A stretch of 64,000 nt of DNA, from IMG/VR virus record IMGVR_UViG_3300030294_000005, positions 124,001-188,000 of that record; one strand, given 5' to 3'. Below the pieces are notes generated by a model. It had not been told where the DNA came from, made no database searches, and saw only the letters and a list, made by a program, of their open reading frames with translations. Positions 39,604 through 49,391 of this stretch are shown one piece after another. The translations under genes and the position numbers were made by a program. Each line of letters opens with the position of its first letter. The first letter of the stretch is position 1. Origin of the DNA: a virus.

Positions 39604-40797
39604 TTGAAAACACCAAATGAAGGCCAACAAAAATTAATAAATGAAGCAGTAGATTGGTTTCATAATAGTTCAGAACAGGTATTTCAATTTGCTGGAAAAG
39701 CAGGTAGAGGAAAAACATTTGTTTTGCTTAAAATAGTAGAGGCTTTGGGAGTACCTTTAGATCAAATTGCATGTATGAGTTATACAGGGTGTGCTTCATT
39801 AGTTATGAGAACAAAAGGATTAACTGGTGCTAAGACTAATCATTCATGGTTATATAATCCAGTCGAAGGTTATAAATATGATAAAAGTGGAATTATTTTA
39901 AAAGATAATTATCTTAATAGGCCATTAACTGAACTACATTTTATTCCAAAACCATTAGAAGGAATAATTCTAATGATTATAGATGAGGCTAGAACTACCC
40001 CACTTCATATGAAAGCAGAAATAGAATCTAGAGGAATTAAAATAATAGCATGTGGTGATGTATCCCAATTACCTCCAGTAGCAGATGAACCAGCATATTT
40101 AGTTTCAGGAAAGATTCATATGTTAACAGAATGTATGCGTCAAGCAAAAGATTCTCCAATACTATATTTAGCTGAACGAGCGATAAATGGTTATGCTATC
40201 CAACCTGGGTATTATGGTAATTGTTTAGTAATATATGATGATGAATTAACAGATGAAATGATAAAGTGTTCTGATATTGTATTATGTGGAAAAAATAATA
40301 CAAGAGATTTAATAAATAAAAAAGTTAGACGAGATATTCTTAATATTAAAACAGATTTACCAGCATGTGGCGAAAAATTTATATGTAGAAAGAATAACTG
40401 GAAAGAAGAATTAGATGGTATAAATTTAACAAATGGACTTGTTGGAACTGTTATTAATTCTCCAGGAATTCAAAGATTTGATGGGAAAACTTTTGGTATT
40501 GATTTTAAACCAGATATATTAAATAGTTATTTTGAAGATCTAAAATGCGATTATAACTATCTAATTGCACCATTTGAGCAAAAGAAATATTTAAAGAATG
40601 ATAGATATTCTTTGGGTGATAAGTTTGAATTTGCATATGCTATAACTACCCATCTAAGTCAAGGTAGTGAATTTAATAATGGTATATATATTGAAGAATA
40701 CTTATCTAAAGAAATTCAACCAAATCTTAACTATACTGCAGTTACTAGATTTAGAGATGGAATGATATGGGTAAAGAGAAGAAGAAAATTTTATTAG
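39604..40797 (+). CDS. SF1 helicase (Dda/RecD-like)
   Basis: About 397 residues. Walker A (FAGKAGRGKT) near residue 35, motif Ia CMSYTGCAS, Walker B LMIIDEA, motif III GDVSQLPPV, and a C-terminal ITTHLSQGSEF with YTAVTRF, the UvrD/RecD-type motifs V and VI. This is a 5'-3' DNA helicase like T4 Dda, useful in replication start and recombination. The start is a TTG at 39604 (TAATAGGG 10 bases upstream); a GTG at 39595 is too close to that site. Confidence 0.9.
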   Translation: MKTPNEGQQKLINEAVDWFHNSSEQVFQFAGKAGRGKTFVLLKIVEALGVPLDQIACMSYTGCASLVMRTKGLTGAKTNHSWLYNPVEGYKYDKSGIILKDNYLNRPLTELHFIPKPLEGIILMIIDEARTTPLHMKAEIESRGIKIIACGDVSQLPPVADEPAYLVSGKIHMLTECMRQAKDSPILYLAERAINGYAIQPGYYGNCLVIYDDELTDEMIKCSDIVLCGKNNTRDLINKKVRRDILNIKTDLPACGEKFICRKNNWKEELDGINLTNGLVGTVINSPGIQRFDGKTFGIDFKPDILNSYFEDLKCDYNYLIAPFEQKKYLKNDRYSLGDKFEFAYAITTHLSQGSEFNNGIYIEEYLSKEIQPNLNYTAVTRFRDGMIWVKRRRKFY

Positions 40798-40807
40798 GAG
40801 GGATATT

Positions 40808-41149
40808 ATGAAAGCTACAAAAAAAGAAATTCAAAGATATAAAAATTTATTATTTAAAAAAGGATATAGTTGGCAGTGCTGTTCTGGATCTAGTGATGAA
40901 GATATTATTAAAATTATGCAACAAAATTATCCATTAATTTTAAAAAGATCTCGTATAAATAGAACTCCATTTATATCATTACAAGAAGGAGCAGAGGAGT
41001 GGATATGTAATAATTGTGGTAATCATTTTATCGTATCTACTATTGAAAGAACTTTACGTATAGTAAAAGATCAACGATGCCCTATATGTAAAAAAGTAGA
41101 TACTGGTATATTGGCATCAAGTGTAGATAAGAAAATAGTTGATATATAA
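40808..41149 (+). CDS. Zinc-ribbon hypothetical protein
   Basis: A 113-residue basic protein with a CNNCGNHF and CPICK zinc ribbon in the C-terminal half (residues 66-98). AGGAGG precedes the ATG. It is 10 bases downstream of the helicase gene and probably cotranscribed; a DNA- or RNA-binding role is likely but unproven. Confidence 0.7.
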   Translation: MKATKKEIQRYKNLLFKKGYSWQCCSGSSDEDIIKIMQQNYPLILKRSRINRTPFISLQEGAEEWICNNCGNHFIVSTIERTLRIVKDQRCPICKKVDTGILASSVDKKIVDI

Positions 41150-41192
41150 TAATACTTTATTTATAACACTATAGTAAAAACACAAATAATCA

Positions 41193-41200
41193 TATATTAT
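41193..41200 (+). promoter_or_regulatory. Putative early promoter (TATATTAT core)
   Basis: TATATTAT within AATAATCATATATTATATTT, 55 bases upstream of 41256. An 8-bp hairpin (TTATGATA / TATCATAA, 41203-41232) follows in the leader. Confidence 0.55.
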
Positions 41201-41255
41201 ATTTATGATAGAATTATAGTATTTTATCATAATAAGTATGAAAGGAATTGATATT

Positions 41256-41666
41256 ATGTCAAAAGAGGTAATAAAGATTTTAGGGCCAAATGAAAGAAGT
41301 GAAAAAATAGAAAAGCTACTTTCTGAAAAACTAATTGTAGGAGAACCAGAAAGTGATAGTAGAATTAAAGGTTCGGAAGATAGAAAATATTTATTATTAT
41401 ACTATTTTTCAGATGAGAAAGGAGAAGAAGATCAAAAATCTTTTGAATTTATAATTGGTAGAATGGCTACCTATAAATTTATAAAAAGTATAATAGAAGA
41501 CATAAATATTCATAAATCAAAAGTTCTAGTTGAAACTGTAACGCTAAACGAATTAATCAGTGTTTATGAATTCATGAAACATATATCTTCAATAATAGAA
41601 GATGATGATAAGGATTCATTTGATATAGAAGATTATAATACTGGAGATTATGACGACGAGGTTTAG
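41256..41666 (+). CDS. Hypothetical acidic protein
   Basis: A 136-residue soluble protein with a strongly acidic C-terminal tail (DDDKDSFDIEDYNTGDYDDEV). The ATG at 41256 is preferred because AAAGGA overlaps the earlier in-frame ATG. The acidic end is reminiscent of DNA-mimic proteins, but no fold can be named. Confidence 0.65.
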   Translation: MSKEVIKILGPNERSEKIEKLLSEKLIVGEPESDSRIKGSEDRKYLLLYYFSDEKGEEDQKSFEFIIGRMATYKFIKSIIEDINIHKSKVLVETVTLNELISVYEFMKHISSIIEDDDKDSFDIEDYNTGDYDDEV

Positions 41667-41680
41667 GGGGGAAGTTTGTA

Positions 41681-42097
41681 ATGAAAGAAAATAATTTCTT
41701 TACGCAGAATATAGAAAGGTACGGAGAAAACTTTCTAGATTTTATAAATGCTAGAGATATACAAAACCAGTCAATTAATATATTTAGAAGTATTGCTAAA
41801 GGTAGAATAAACATAGATAAATATGGGCATTATTTTACATTTAGCCAATTTTTAGAACCATGTATTGAATCAGCAAAAATGAAATATATGCTATATTCAA
41901 TATCATATCAAGCACTGTGCTATTATTCAAATAGCGTAACTAATGCTCAAGTAATTTCTATATTGGATTATCATCAGAAATGCTTTGAAGCATATAGTAT
42001 AATATTACAAGAATTGACTAACATAAAAGTAGACAAAGATATTAGTCATCTATATATAATGGCTAGTAATCTATCTAGATATAAGTATAACTTATAA
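41681..42097 (+). CDS. Hypothetical helical protein
   Basis: A 138-residue helical protein without recognised motif. GGGGGGAAG lies upstream. It sits between the acidic protein and the next small gene, likely one early-type unit. Confidence 0.65.
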   Translation: MKENNFFTQNIERYGENFLDFINARDIQNQSINIFRSIAKGRINIDKYGHYFTFSQFLEPCIESAKMKYMLYSISYQALCYYSNSVTNAQVISILDYHQKCFEAYSIILQELTNIKVDKDISHLYIMASNLSRYKYNL

Positions 42098-42116
42098 AGG
42101 AGAGTGAGAAAAATAA

Positions 42117-42473
42117 ATGACAAAAGATTGTTTAATTTTAGTAAGAGATTATTTTCAAAGTTCTGGATTACAGCTATTTGTAAATAATACATTATTATAT
42201 AGCGAAAAATCCAAGTTTACAACTTTAGTTTGGGATGATGCTAATGAGTTAGTATATTGTTTTAGGCCAAATCAAAGTGCTTATGATCAAGATGTAAAGA
42301 GAATGGTAGTAGATGCTAATGACTATGATAATGTTCAGACTCTAATTACAAAAGTTACAAGGGATGAAATGGTTACTTTATTAACTACTTTGAAATCGTC
42401 AGGTGTCGTAACCGATGATATCGAAAAAGAGATTTTATTATCATACGATAGTTTGAATAATAAATTATTATAA
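42117..42473 (+). CDS. Hypothetical protein
   Basis: A 118-residue alpha/beta protein without recognised motif. AAAGGAGAG precedes the ATG. The unit ends without a clear terminator before the early-type promoter of the next gene. Confidence 0.65.
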   Translation: MTKDCLILVRDYFQSSGLQLFVNNTLLYSEKSKFTTLVWDDANELVYCFRPNQSAYDQDVKRMVVDANDYDNVQTLITKVTRDEMVTLLTTLKSSGVVTDDIEKEILLSYDSLNNKLL

Positions 42474-42493
42474 AGCAAACAGAAATATAATTA

Positions 42494-42501
42494 TATATTA
42501 T
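42494..42501 (+). promoter_or_regulatory. Putative early promoter (TATATTAT core)
   Basis: TATATTAT within ATAATTATATATTATTAAGA, 50 bases upstream of the Q/G-rich zinc protein. Confidence 0.55.
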
Positions 42502-42551
42502 TAAGATGTATAAAAATAAATTATGATAAAATTTTAAGGAGGAATAGATTT

Positions 42552-43373
42552 ATGTTTAATCAACAACCATTCGGACAAGGTAATTTTGGTGGATATCCGC
42601 AGGGAGGTATGCAGTATGCACAAATGCCTGTAGCAAAAATGACACAGGTATTAACTCCTGAACAAATGAAACAATTAAGAACAACTAGTAGCCAGTTTAG
42701 TTTGCAGGTTGATCCAATTGAGATCACCAGATCACTATGCACACATAAAGATAATGGTAAGATTGCTTTAATAGATAATCAAGATGGCAGTGTTACATGT
42801 ACAATATGCGGTGCAAAGTTTAAACTAGTTGATTGGGAAGTTGTACAGGTACAAGAAGTAACAAATATGTTTATAGATGTACTTCAATCAATTAAGACTT
42901 ATTATCTTGATATTCCAGAAAGTTATGTAACAGAATACTTCAAGATGATTCCACTACTAGAGAAAGTTCCAAAGTTCTTTGAATTAGCTTACCATAACTT
43001 TAAGAAATATGAGCAGGGAAATCAGTTCCAACAAAATAACGGAATGTATGGTTTCAATATGCTTAGTGCAATAGCTGGGCCAGGAATGATGAACCCAGGA
43101 TTTAATCAAGGACAGCAAGGATTTGGTCAAGGCGGACAACAAGGATTTGTTCAAGGTGGACCAGTAGGTGCTCCAATGTATCAACCAGCAGGTGGATATG
43201 GTAGTCCATTTGTAAGTCAAGGATACCCAGGACAATATCCACAGGGCCAAGAATATCAACAACCATGCCAACCACAGCAACAACAACCAGTACAACAGCA
43301 ACAACCAGCACAGTCAGTACCAACAGGTCAACAAGGACCAACAGTACAGACTACAAAAATGTTTAATTTATAA
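42552..43373 (+). CDS. Zinc-ribbon protein with Q/G/P-rich prion-like ends
   Basis: A 273-residue protein in three parts. The first 30 residues and the last 110 are rich in Gln, Gly, Pro, Tyr and Asn (repeats such as GQGGQQGF, PQQQQPVQQQQ). The middle (about residues 60-150) is folded, with a zinc ribbon CTHK...CTICGAKF followed by helices. The Q/G-rich ends are of the low-complexity kind that drives phase separation or binds single-stranded DNA. Codons and GC in the tail differ from neighbours because of the Gln/Pro/Gly content. It has its own early-type promoter and terminator, so it is probably made in quantity. Function unknown. Confidence 0.75.
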   Translation: MFNQQPFGQGNFGGYPQGGMQYAQMPVAKMTQVLTPEQMKQLRTTSSQFSLQVDPIEITRSLCTHKDNGKIALIDNQDGSVTCTICGAKFKLVDWEVVQVQEVTNMFIDVLQSIKTYYLDIPESYVTEYFKMIPLLEKVPKFFELAYHNFKKYEQGNQFQQNNGMYGFNMLSAIAGPGMMNPGFNQGQQGFGQGGQQGFVQGGPVGAPMYQPAGGYGSPFVSQGYPGQYPQGQEYQQPCQPQQQQPVQQQQPAQSVPTGQQGPTVQTTKMFNL

Positions 43374-43378
43374 TTAAA

Positions 43379-43416
43379 TAAATAAGGGTGTGAGAGAAAA
43401 TCTTGCACCCTTATTC
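43379..43416 (+). terminator. Hairpin terminator
   Basis: AATAAGGGTG and CACCCTTATT form a 10-bp stem with a 15-base loop after the Q/G-rich gene, followed by a short T-rich stretch. Confidence 0.65.
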
Positions 43417-43472
43417 CTATTAAAAATATTATAAATAGAGTTCTAAATATTTTTTTATAATAAGGTGAGTAA

Positions 43473-44303
43473 ATGATTAGAATAAATGGTGATTGGGAAT
43501 TAGTCGAATCTGATACTGGTCAAAGAAAATATGGTAATATAATTTCTAAATATAAATGTAAAAAATGTAATGATACTAAGTTAATGCCTAAGTATTATAC
43601 TAATAAAAATGTGATATGTGAAACCTGTACTAAAATATTTCTTGATTCTATTATAAATAAACAATTTGGAAATTGGATTATAATAGAATATTCTCATAGA
43701 GATAGATATAGTAGACGTTTTTATAAATGTAGATGTGTATTATGTGATACTATTCATACAGTAGAACTGTCTAATATATTAAATGAAACTACAAAATCAT
43801 GCGGTTGTCTGACTAAATATTATCAATCATATAGTAATTTTAAACATGGATTATATAAACATCCATTATATTTTATATACCATTCTATGTTGCAAAGATG
43901 TCAGAATAAAAATAATGATAATTTTATACGATATGGTCAACGAGGTATATATGTATGTGATGAATGGTTGGGAGAAGATGGATTAATAAATTTTTATAAT
44001 TGGTCAATAAATAATAAATATATACATGGATTATCTATACATAGAATAGATAATGATGGCCCATATGCACCATGGAATTGTAAATGGGTAACTAGAGAAG
44101 TTCAACAAAATAATACAAGAGGAAATCATTATGTACAGTTGAATAATACTATGTATACAATAGCAGATATTTCTAGAATGAGTAATATCCCTTATAGCAA
44201 AATAAGTTATGCTATATTAAATGGAAAATCTGTACATGAGGTTTTACAAAAACTTAACAAAAAAATAAGTATTATTAGTTTTGCAAAGAAGGAGGAACAA
44301 TAA
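43473..44303 (+). CDS. HNH homing endonuclease
   Basis: A 276-residue protein. Two N-terminal CxxC pairs (CKKC, CETC) and CRCVLC form zinc motifs. The central segment YHSMLQRCQN, then IYVCDEWLG, GLSIHRIDNDGPYAPWNCKW and REVQQNN is the HNH nuclease core typical of free-standing phage homing enzymes. A C-terminal helical DNA-binding repeat follows (YTIADISRMSNIPYSKISYAI). It overlaps the topoisomerase B gene by one base (TAATG), as expected for a mobile gene inserted beside a conserved target. Confidence 0.85.
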   Translation: MIRINGDWELVESDTGQRKYGNIISKYKCKKCNDTKLMPKYYTNKNVICETCTKIFLDSIINKQFGNWIIIEYSHRDRYSRRFYKCRCVLCDTIHTVELSNILNETTKSCGCLTKYYQSYSNFKHGLYKHPLYFIYHSMLQRCQNKNNDNFIRYGQRGIYVCDEWLGEDGLINFYNWSINNKYIHGLSIHRIDNDGPYAPWNCKWVTREVQQNNTRGNHYVQLNNTMYTIADISRMSNIPYSKISYAILNGKSVHEVLQKLNKKISIISFAKKEEQ

Positions 44304-46627
44304 TGAAGACAGAACAGAATAAGGATATACTTGAAAGCATTAAAAACTATTCTAATGAAATATTAACTTTAGAAGATTTTATTACTGCAGTTAGACAATT
44401 GCCAGGAATGTATTTAACTGGAATAGGTAATAGAGGATTTTTAGGTATGTTTAGAGAAGTATTACAAAATGCTTTTGATGAACTTAATAGAAAGATGATC
44501 AATAAATCTCCATGTGATCATATTATTGTATATTTTGAAGAAGGAACAAATATTTCTGGTATAGAAGACAATGGTAGAGGAATACCTTTTGATAAAATAA
44601 TTGATATATTTTATAAACAGCATACTTCATCTAATTATAATAAAGAATTAGGTGCATATACAGCTGGAAAAAATGGAGTCGGTACTAAAATAACTAATGC
44701 TCTTAGTACATGGTTTACAATTGAATCATATATTTTAGGAGAGGCTAGAAAAGTTGATTTTATAGAGGGTTATGCTTCCGATAAAGGTATACAAGTAATT
44801 AAGAATAAAGATAATAAACAAGGCACTAAAATTTTATTTAAACCTAGTTATGAAGTTATGGGTGAAATAACAGTAACACCACAGGATATAATAAATTTAT
44901 TAGAATTACTTGTACCATTAACTCCAATAGGATCAATAGTAGATTTTGTTGGAATAGATATAAATAAACATAAAATAGAAAAAAGATTTATTAGTGAAGA
45001 TGGAATAATAACATATTTAATTAGAAAAACTGTGTCTCCATTAATAAAACCAATAGTATTTTTTAAAGATAATGGAACTATGAGAGCTGAAATAGCATTT
45101 ACCTATAACTCTTCTGAGATACAATCAGAAGATATAATAGGATTTGGTAACTTTTGTTATACATCAAAAGGAACACATTTACAAGGATTTGTAGACGGCT
45201 TATGTAAATATTTTAGAGATTATATGAATAAAATATATCTAGTAAAAAATAATAAAATATCCATTATAGATAGTGATATAAAAACAGGATTGAAAGCTGC
45301 AATATCAGTAGCTCATTTAAATCCTCAATTTATAGGACAAGATAAAGATGAATTAGATAATAAGGATATGTATGGATTTGTAAAATATCTAACAATTAAT
45401 TCTTTAGAAGAGTGGTCAAAAAATAATCCTAATGATTTACAAAAAATATGTAAGTTTATGAGAGACGTTGCAGAAGTCAGAATAAAATCCGATGAAGGCA
45501 AAATTAAATTATCGAACAAATATAAATCATCAGCCCTTTCTGGGCTACCATCGAAATATGAAAAACCAAGTGGTAAAGAACATTTAGAGTTTGTTATAAT
45601 GGAAGGTGATTCTGCTTTAGGTTCTGGAAAGAACAGTAGAGCTAGAGCAAGACAGGGATTGTTCCCTGTTAGGGGTAAGATTCCAAATGCATTTACAACT
45701 ACAAAAAAGGACTTCTTAAATAATGAAGAAGTATCTGGAATTATAGCTATAGTAAATGGTGGTTGGGGTAAATCATTTGATATAAGTAAAGTTATTTGGG
45801 AAAAAGTAATATTCATGCCTGATGCTGATAAAGATGGTTGTCATATAGCAAATCTTTTACTAAAATTCTTTCTATTATATATGAGACCAATGATAGAAGA
45901 TGGAAGAGTATATAGAGCAGTTCCACCATTATATGGAGCAAAACAAGGCAAAAAATATATATACTTTACTAATAAATTAGACTTTGTAAAATATACTCAA
46001 AAGATATTTTTACAATCTAACACAGTATTATTTCCTAATGGAAAGAAATTAACAGAACTTCAGATTATGGAAGTATTATTCAGGAACGTAGATTTTACTT
46101 ATGAACTTGAAAGAATAGCTAATAGATATGCAATAAATCCATACTTACTAGAACTGATATGCCTTAATGTAAACAATAGTTCATTTTCAGATTTAGTAAA
46201 GAAAACTTATAGATTTGTAGATGTAGAAAAGAAAAATAGAACTTTAATTATTAGCGGCCTGATAGATTCTAAATATCAAACTATATTTATAAATGATCAT
46301 TTCATAAATGATATAAAAGATCTTATAGATTTGATAGAGGCTAATCAGTTTAAATATTACTTAGTAAATAATAATATAGTATCTATATATTCATTAATGA
46401 AATTATTTGAGAAAAGTAAACCAGATGTTAATAGATATAAAGGATTAGGTGAGATGAATAGTTTACAACTTGCTGATTCAACATTGCATCCAGATGGTCA
46501 AAGAACTATTATGCAATATACATTAGCAGATGCACTTAAAGAAATAGAAGAAATTAGATATCTAGAATCTAATAAATATGAACTGATAAGAAATGCAACA
46601 GCGTCTAGATCTGATATATTAGGATAG
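44303..46627 (+). CDS. Type II topoisomerase, GyrB/ParE-like subunit
   Basis: A 774-residue protein. The GHKL ATPase has EVLQNAFDE (Mg-binding Asn), EDNGRGIP and AGKNGVGTK. A transducer domain follows, then Toprim with EGDSALG and MPDADKDG (metal-binding Asp residues), and a C-terminal NRYKGLGEM block that matches GyrB/ParE. It supplies ATP-driven strand passage with the subunit encoded next door, relaxing or untangling phage DNA. Gyrase versus topoisomerase IV cannot be told from this. The AAGGAGG site lies within the HNH gene. Confidence 0.95.
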   Translation: MKTEQNKDILESIKNYSNEILTLEDFITAVRQLPGMYLTGIGNRGFLGMFREVLQNAFDELNRKMINKSPCDHIIVYFEEGTNISGIEDNGRGIPFDKIIDIFYKQHTSSNYNKELGAYTAGKNGVGTKITNALSTWFTIESYILGEARKVDFIEGYASDKGIQVIKNKDNKQGTKILFKPSYEVMGEITVTPQDIINLLELLVPLTPIGSIVDFVGIDINKHKIEKRFISEDGIITYLIRKTVSPLIKPIVFFKDNGTMRAEIAFTYNSSEIQSEDIIGFGNFCYTSKGTHLQGFVDGLCKYFRDYMNKIYLVKNNKISIIDSDIKTGLKAAISVAHLNPQFIGQDKDELDNKDMYGFVKYLTINSLEEWSKNNPNDLQKICKFMRDVAEVRIKSDEGKIKLSNKYKSSALSGLPSKYEKPSGKEHLEFVIMEGDSALGSGKNSRARARQGLFPVRGKIPNAFTTTKKDFLNNEEVSGIIAIVNGGWGKSFDISKVIWEKVIFMPDADKDGCHIANLLLKFFLLYMRPMIEDGRVYRAVPPLYGAKQGKKYIYFTNKLDFVKYTQKIFLQSNTVLFPNGKKLTELQIMEVLFRNVDFTYELERIANRYAINPYLLELICLNVNNSSFSDLVKKTYRFVDVEKKNRTLIISGLIDSKYQTIFINDHFINDIKDLIDLIEANQFKYYLVNNNIVSIYSLMKLFEKSKPDVNRYKGLGEMNSLQLADSTLHPDGQRTIMQYTLADALKEIEEIRYLESNKYELIRNATASRSDILG

Positions 46628-46701
46628 AGATTTATTTCTTTATCCTTTATATAACTAAATAATAAATATAAATTTCTTAGATACGGACGGGAGGTATACA
46701 C

Positions 46702-49071
46702 ATGGCTAATGTAATAAAAGTTAATGTATTAGAGCAATATAAAATTGATGGAATAGAATATGCAATGTTTGTAAATAGAAGTAGAATGGTTCCTGACATG
46801 AAAGATGGATTAAAGAAAATCCATAGAAGAATCATGGATGCAATGTATAATTATGAAAGATGTATAGATAGAACTGTCAAATCATCTGCCATAGTAGGAA
46901 CTATAATGAAAGTAAATCATCCACATGGTGATATTGCTATATATGGTGCAATGAAACCTTTAGCTAATTGGTTTCAAATAAAGTATCCATTAATAGATAC
47001 TCAAGGAAACTTTGGTAATCCTCAAGGTGATGATGCTTCAGCACCAAGATATACTGAAGCAAAACTATCAAAATTTGCAATGGATTGTATGATTTCAGAA
47101 TTAAAAGAAACAAAAAATGCAGTAGATTGGTTAGAGACTTATGATGGACAACATATGGAACCAGAATTTTTACCAGCGTCTCTACCTATATTATTAATAA
47201 ATGGAGCATTTGGTATTGGATTTGGATTAAGGACAGAAATACCAAGTCATAATTTAGCTGAAGTTATAGATGCTACATTAAAGATAATGCATAATCCAGA
47301 TTCTCAAGTATTATTGATTCCAGATCATTGTCAAGCATGTGAGATTTTCGATACTAATTGGAAAGCAATATGTAATAAAGGACAAGGTTCTTATAAAATA
47401 AGAGGAATTATAGATATAGGAGAGTTTGATAAAAAACCAGTACTAATTATTAGATCTGTTCCAGATCAAACATTCTCAAATACAATTATAGAAAAGGTTA
47501 CAAAATTAATTGAGAGTAAAGAATTAGTTCAAGTTGTGGATTTAATAGATCATTCTTATACTGATAAGAAAACTGATAAAGATGTATTAGAATATCTTAT
47601 AGTATTAAAGAAAGGTTCAGATCCAAAGTATGTGAGAGATGTTATATATAAAAAGACTGAGATGCTACAATCATGTAGAGTTAACTTTGAAGTTCTTGAT
47701 GGTATAACTCCATTAAGAATGTCATATAAATCATATATACAATCTTTTATAGAATTTAGAAAAATAACAAAGTTTAGAGTATATACTAATAAACTTCAAG
47801 AAGTTCAAACTAAGTTTCATGAAATGCAGACATATATAACTGTACTTCAGTCTGGTGAAATAGATACTATTATAAATATGATAAGGCATCAGACAGAAAT
47901 AAATGATACTCAAACTATGGAATATCTTATATCTAAATTACACATAACAGATTTACAAGCTAAGTTTGTACTCGGTACTGATATAAGAAGATTGTCTATT
48001 GGATATCTGAATAAATATATTGAAGAGTCTACTAGGCTGCAGGGATTGATTGATATATATATGAATAAAATAGTTAATGATGGTGAAATAGAAAAGGATA
48101 TAGAAGAGGAACTTATCTATTACAAAAAGAAATATGGAGTTCCTAGAATGTGTAAAGTTGTTAATGAAGATGAATTATCAGCAATACCACAAGGCGACTT
48201 TAAAATCATAATAACAAATAATAATTATTTAAAGAAGATATCGCCCAATGATTCTATTGGTAATTTAAAAGGTGATTCAGTAAGATCAATAATAAAAGTT
48301 AAAAATACTGAAAATATTTTACTGTTTGATGAACAAGGAAAAGTATTTAAATTGCCTGTTTGCAAAATACCATTATCTGAGATGCACGGTAATGGGGTAG
48401 ATATAAGGATGATTATAAAGAATCTAACCTCTAATATTTCTACAGTAATGTATGAACCTATATTGAAAGATATTACAAATAAGACTAGAAAACATTTCAT
48501 TGTAATACTTACAAATGAAGGAAATATAAAGAGATTAGATATAGAAGATTTCCTATCTGTACCACCAAGCGGAATTCTATATGTTAAATTAGATAAAAGT
48601 GATTTTGTTAGAGATATATCTATAGTTCCAGACAAGCATGATATTATAGTATATTCTAAATCAAAGGCATTAAGATTTAATATAGAAGATGTTCCTCATC
48701 AGAAAAGAAATACAAAAGGTTCAAGAGCAATGGCTGCAGATGTTGTTGATGGATTATCATTAATAAAATCAAATACATCAGATGTAGTAGTTATAACTAA
48801 ATTAGGTAGAATAAATAAATTTAGTATAGCAGCTTTACCAATATTGGAAAGAGGAAAAGCTGGTTCTAAAGTTATTAAATTATCAAAAGAAGATGAGATA
48901 CACAATATATTTAATGTGAATAATAATGATATAGTTAGAATAGTTACCGAGACTGGTATTCATGATATAACTGTATCTGAATTACAAGATGGTAGTAGTA
49001 TAAGTGCTGGTAATAAAATGATACCTAGTAGAGAGACAATATTTAAATCTTATATAAAGAAGAAAGAATAG
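46702..49071 (+). CDS. Type II topoisomerase, GyrA/ParC-like subunit
   Basis: A 789-residue protein. DNA-cleavage domain with VKSSAIVGTIM, HPHGD, QGNFGNPQGDD and SAPRYTEAKL, whose Tyr117 (after Arg116) is the catalytic residue forming the covalent DNA link. A coiled-coil region follows (about residues 340-480) and a C-terminal beta-pinwheel of six-blade type, with repeats like GRINKFSIAALP and KALRFNIEDVP. No perfect GyrA box is visible, though GKAGSKVI could be a relative. Encoded 74 bases after the B subunit with GGGAGG, forming an A2B2 enzyme. Confidence 0.95.
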   Translation: MANVIKVNVLEQYKIDGIEYAMFVNRSRMVPDMKDGLKKIHRRIMDAMYNYERCIDRTVKSSAIVGTIMKVNHPHGDIAIYGAMKPLANWFQIKYPLIDTQGNFGNPQGDDASAPRYTEAKLSKFAMDCMISELKETKNAVDWLETYDGQHMEPEFLPASLPILLINGAFGIGFGLRTEIPSHNLAEVIDATLKIMHNPDSQVLLIPDHCQACEIFDTNWKAICNKGQGSYKIRGIIDIGEFDKKPVLIIRSVPDQTFSNTIIEKVTKLIESKELVQVVDLIDHSYTDKKTDKDVLEYLIVLKKGSDPKYVRDVIYKKTEMLQSCRVNFEVLDGITPLRMSYKSYIQSFIEFRKITKFRVYTNKLQEVQTKFHEMQTYITVLQSGEIDTIINMIRHQTEINDTQTMEYLISKLHITDLQAKFVLGTDIRRLSIGYLNKYIEESTRLQGLIDIYMNKIVNDGEIEKDIEEELIYYKKKYGVPRMCKVVNEDELSAIPQGDFKIIITNNNYLKKISPNDSIGNLKGDSVRSIIKVKNTENILLFDEQGKVFKLPVCKIPLSEMHGNGVDIRMIIKNLTSNISTVMYEPILKDITNKTRKHFIVILTNEGNIKRLDIEDFLSVPPSGILYVKLDKSDFVRDISIVPDKHDIIVYSKSKALRFNIEDVPHQKRNTKGSRAMAADVVDGLSLIKSNTSDVVVITKLGRINKFSIAALPILERGKAGSKVIKLSKEDEIHNIFNVNNNDIVRIVTETGIHDITVSELQDGSSISAGNKMIPSRETIFKSYIKKKE

Positions 49072-49088
49072 AGCAATTGCTCTATTCT
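49065..49088 (+). terminator. Hairpin terminator
   Basis: AGAATAGAGC and GCTCTATTCT form a 10-bp stem with a 4-base loop, followed by TTTTTATT. It overlaps the stop codon of the topoisomerase A gene. Confidence 0.8.
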
Positions 49089-49107
49089 TTTTATTTGATG
49101 GGGGTCA

Positions 49108-49386
49108 ATGATGAAAAGTAATATTATAGTTAATAAGATTATGGATGTTATTAAAAAATATATAGATAAACCAAATGTTGGGCAATTATATTATGGAGAG
49201 AGTACAAATGTAGTACGTATATCATTAGAAAATACATCAGTAGCATTTATAATAACAAGTCCTAAGCATATAATAACCCATGTGGATCTTTGCTACCAGA
49301 ATTGTTTGATTAAGAAATATATAAAAAGAGATTCAATTAATGATTTAATTAAAGAATTATCTGCTTTTGTAGGACAAGATATATAA
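49108..49386 (+). CDS. Hypothetical protein
   Basis: A 92-residue alpha/beta protein without recognised motif. GGGGTC precedes the ATG pair at 49108/49111. It ends at a bidirectional terminator. Confidence 0.6.
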   Translation: MMKSNIIVNKIMDVIKKYIDKPNVGQLYYGESTNVVRISLENTSVAFIITSPKHIITHVDLCYQNCLIKKYIKRDSINDLIKELSAFVGQDI

Positions 49387-49391
49387 AAAAG

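Noticed and set aside
42984-43341. Two minus-strand hydrophobic open frames
   Set aside because: Antisense to the Gln/Gly-rich repeats of the zinc protein; the apparent TM content is an artefact of CAA/CAG read in reverse.
42552-43373. Repeats in the Gln-rich region as a tandem DNA repeat or CRISPR
   Set aside because: The repetition follows codons of a low-complexity protein and has no regular repeat-spacer spacing.
45325-45816. 163-codon minus-strand open frame
   Set aside because: Antisense to the clearly coding Toprim region of the topoisomerase B gene, no ribosome site.
48225-48635. 136-codon minus-strand open frame
   Set aside because: Antisense to the topoisomerase A pinwheel domain; shadow of the real gene.
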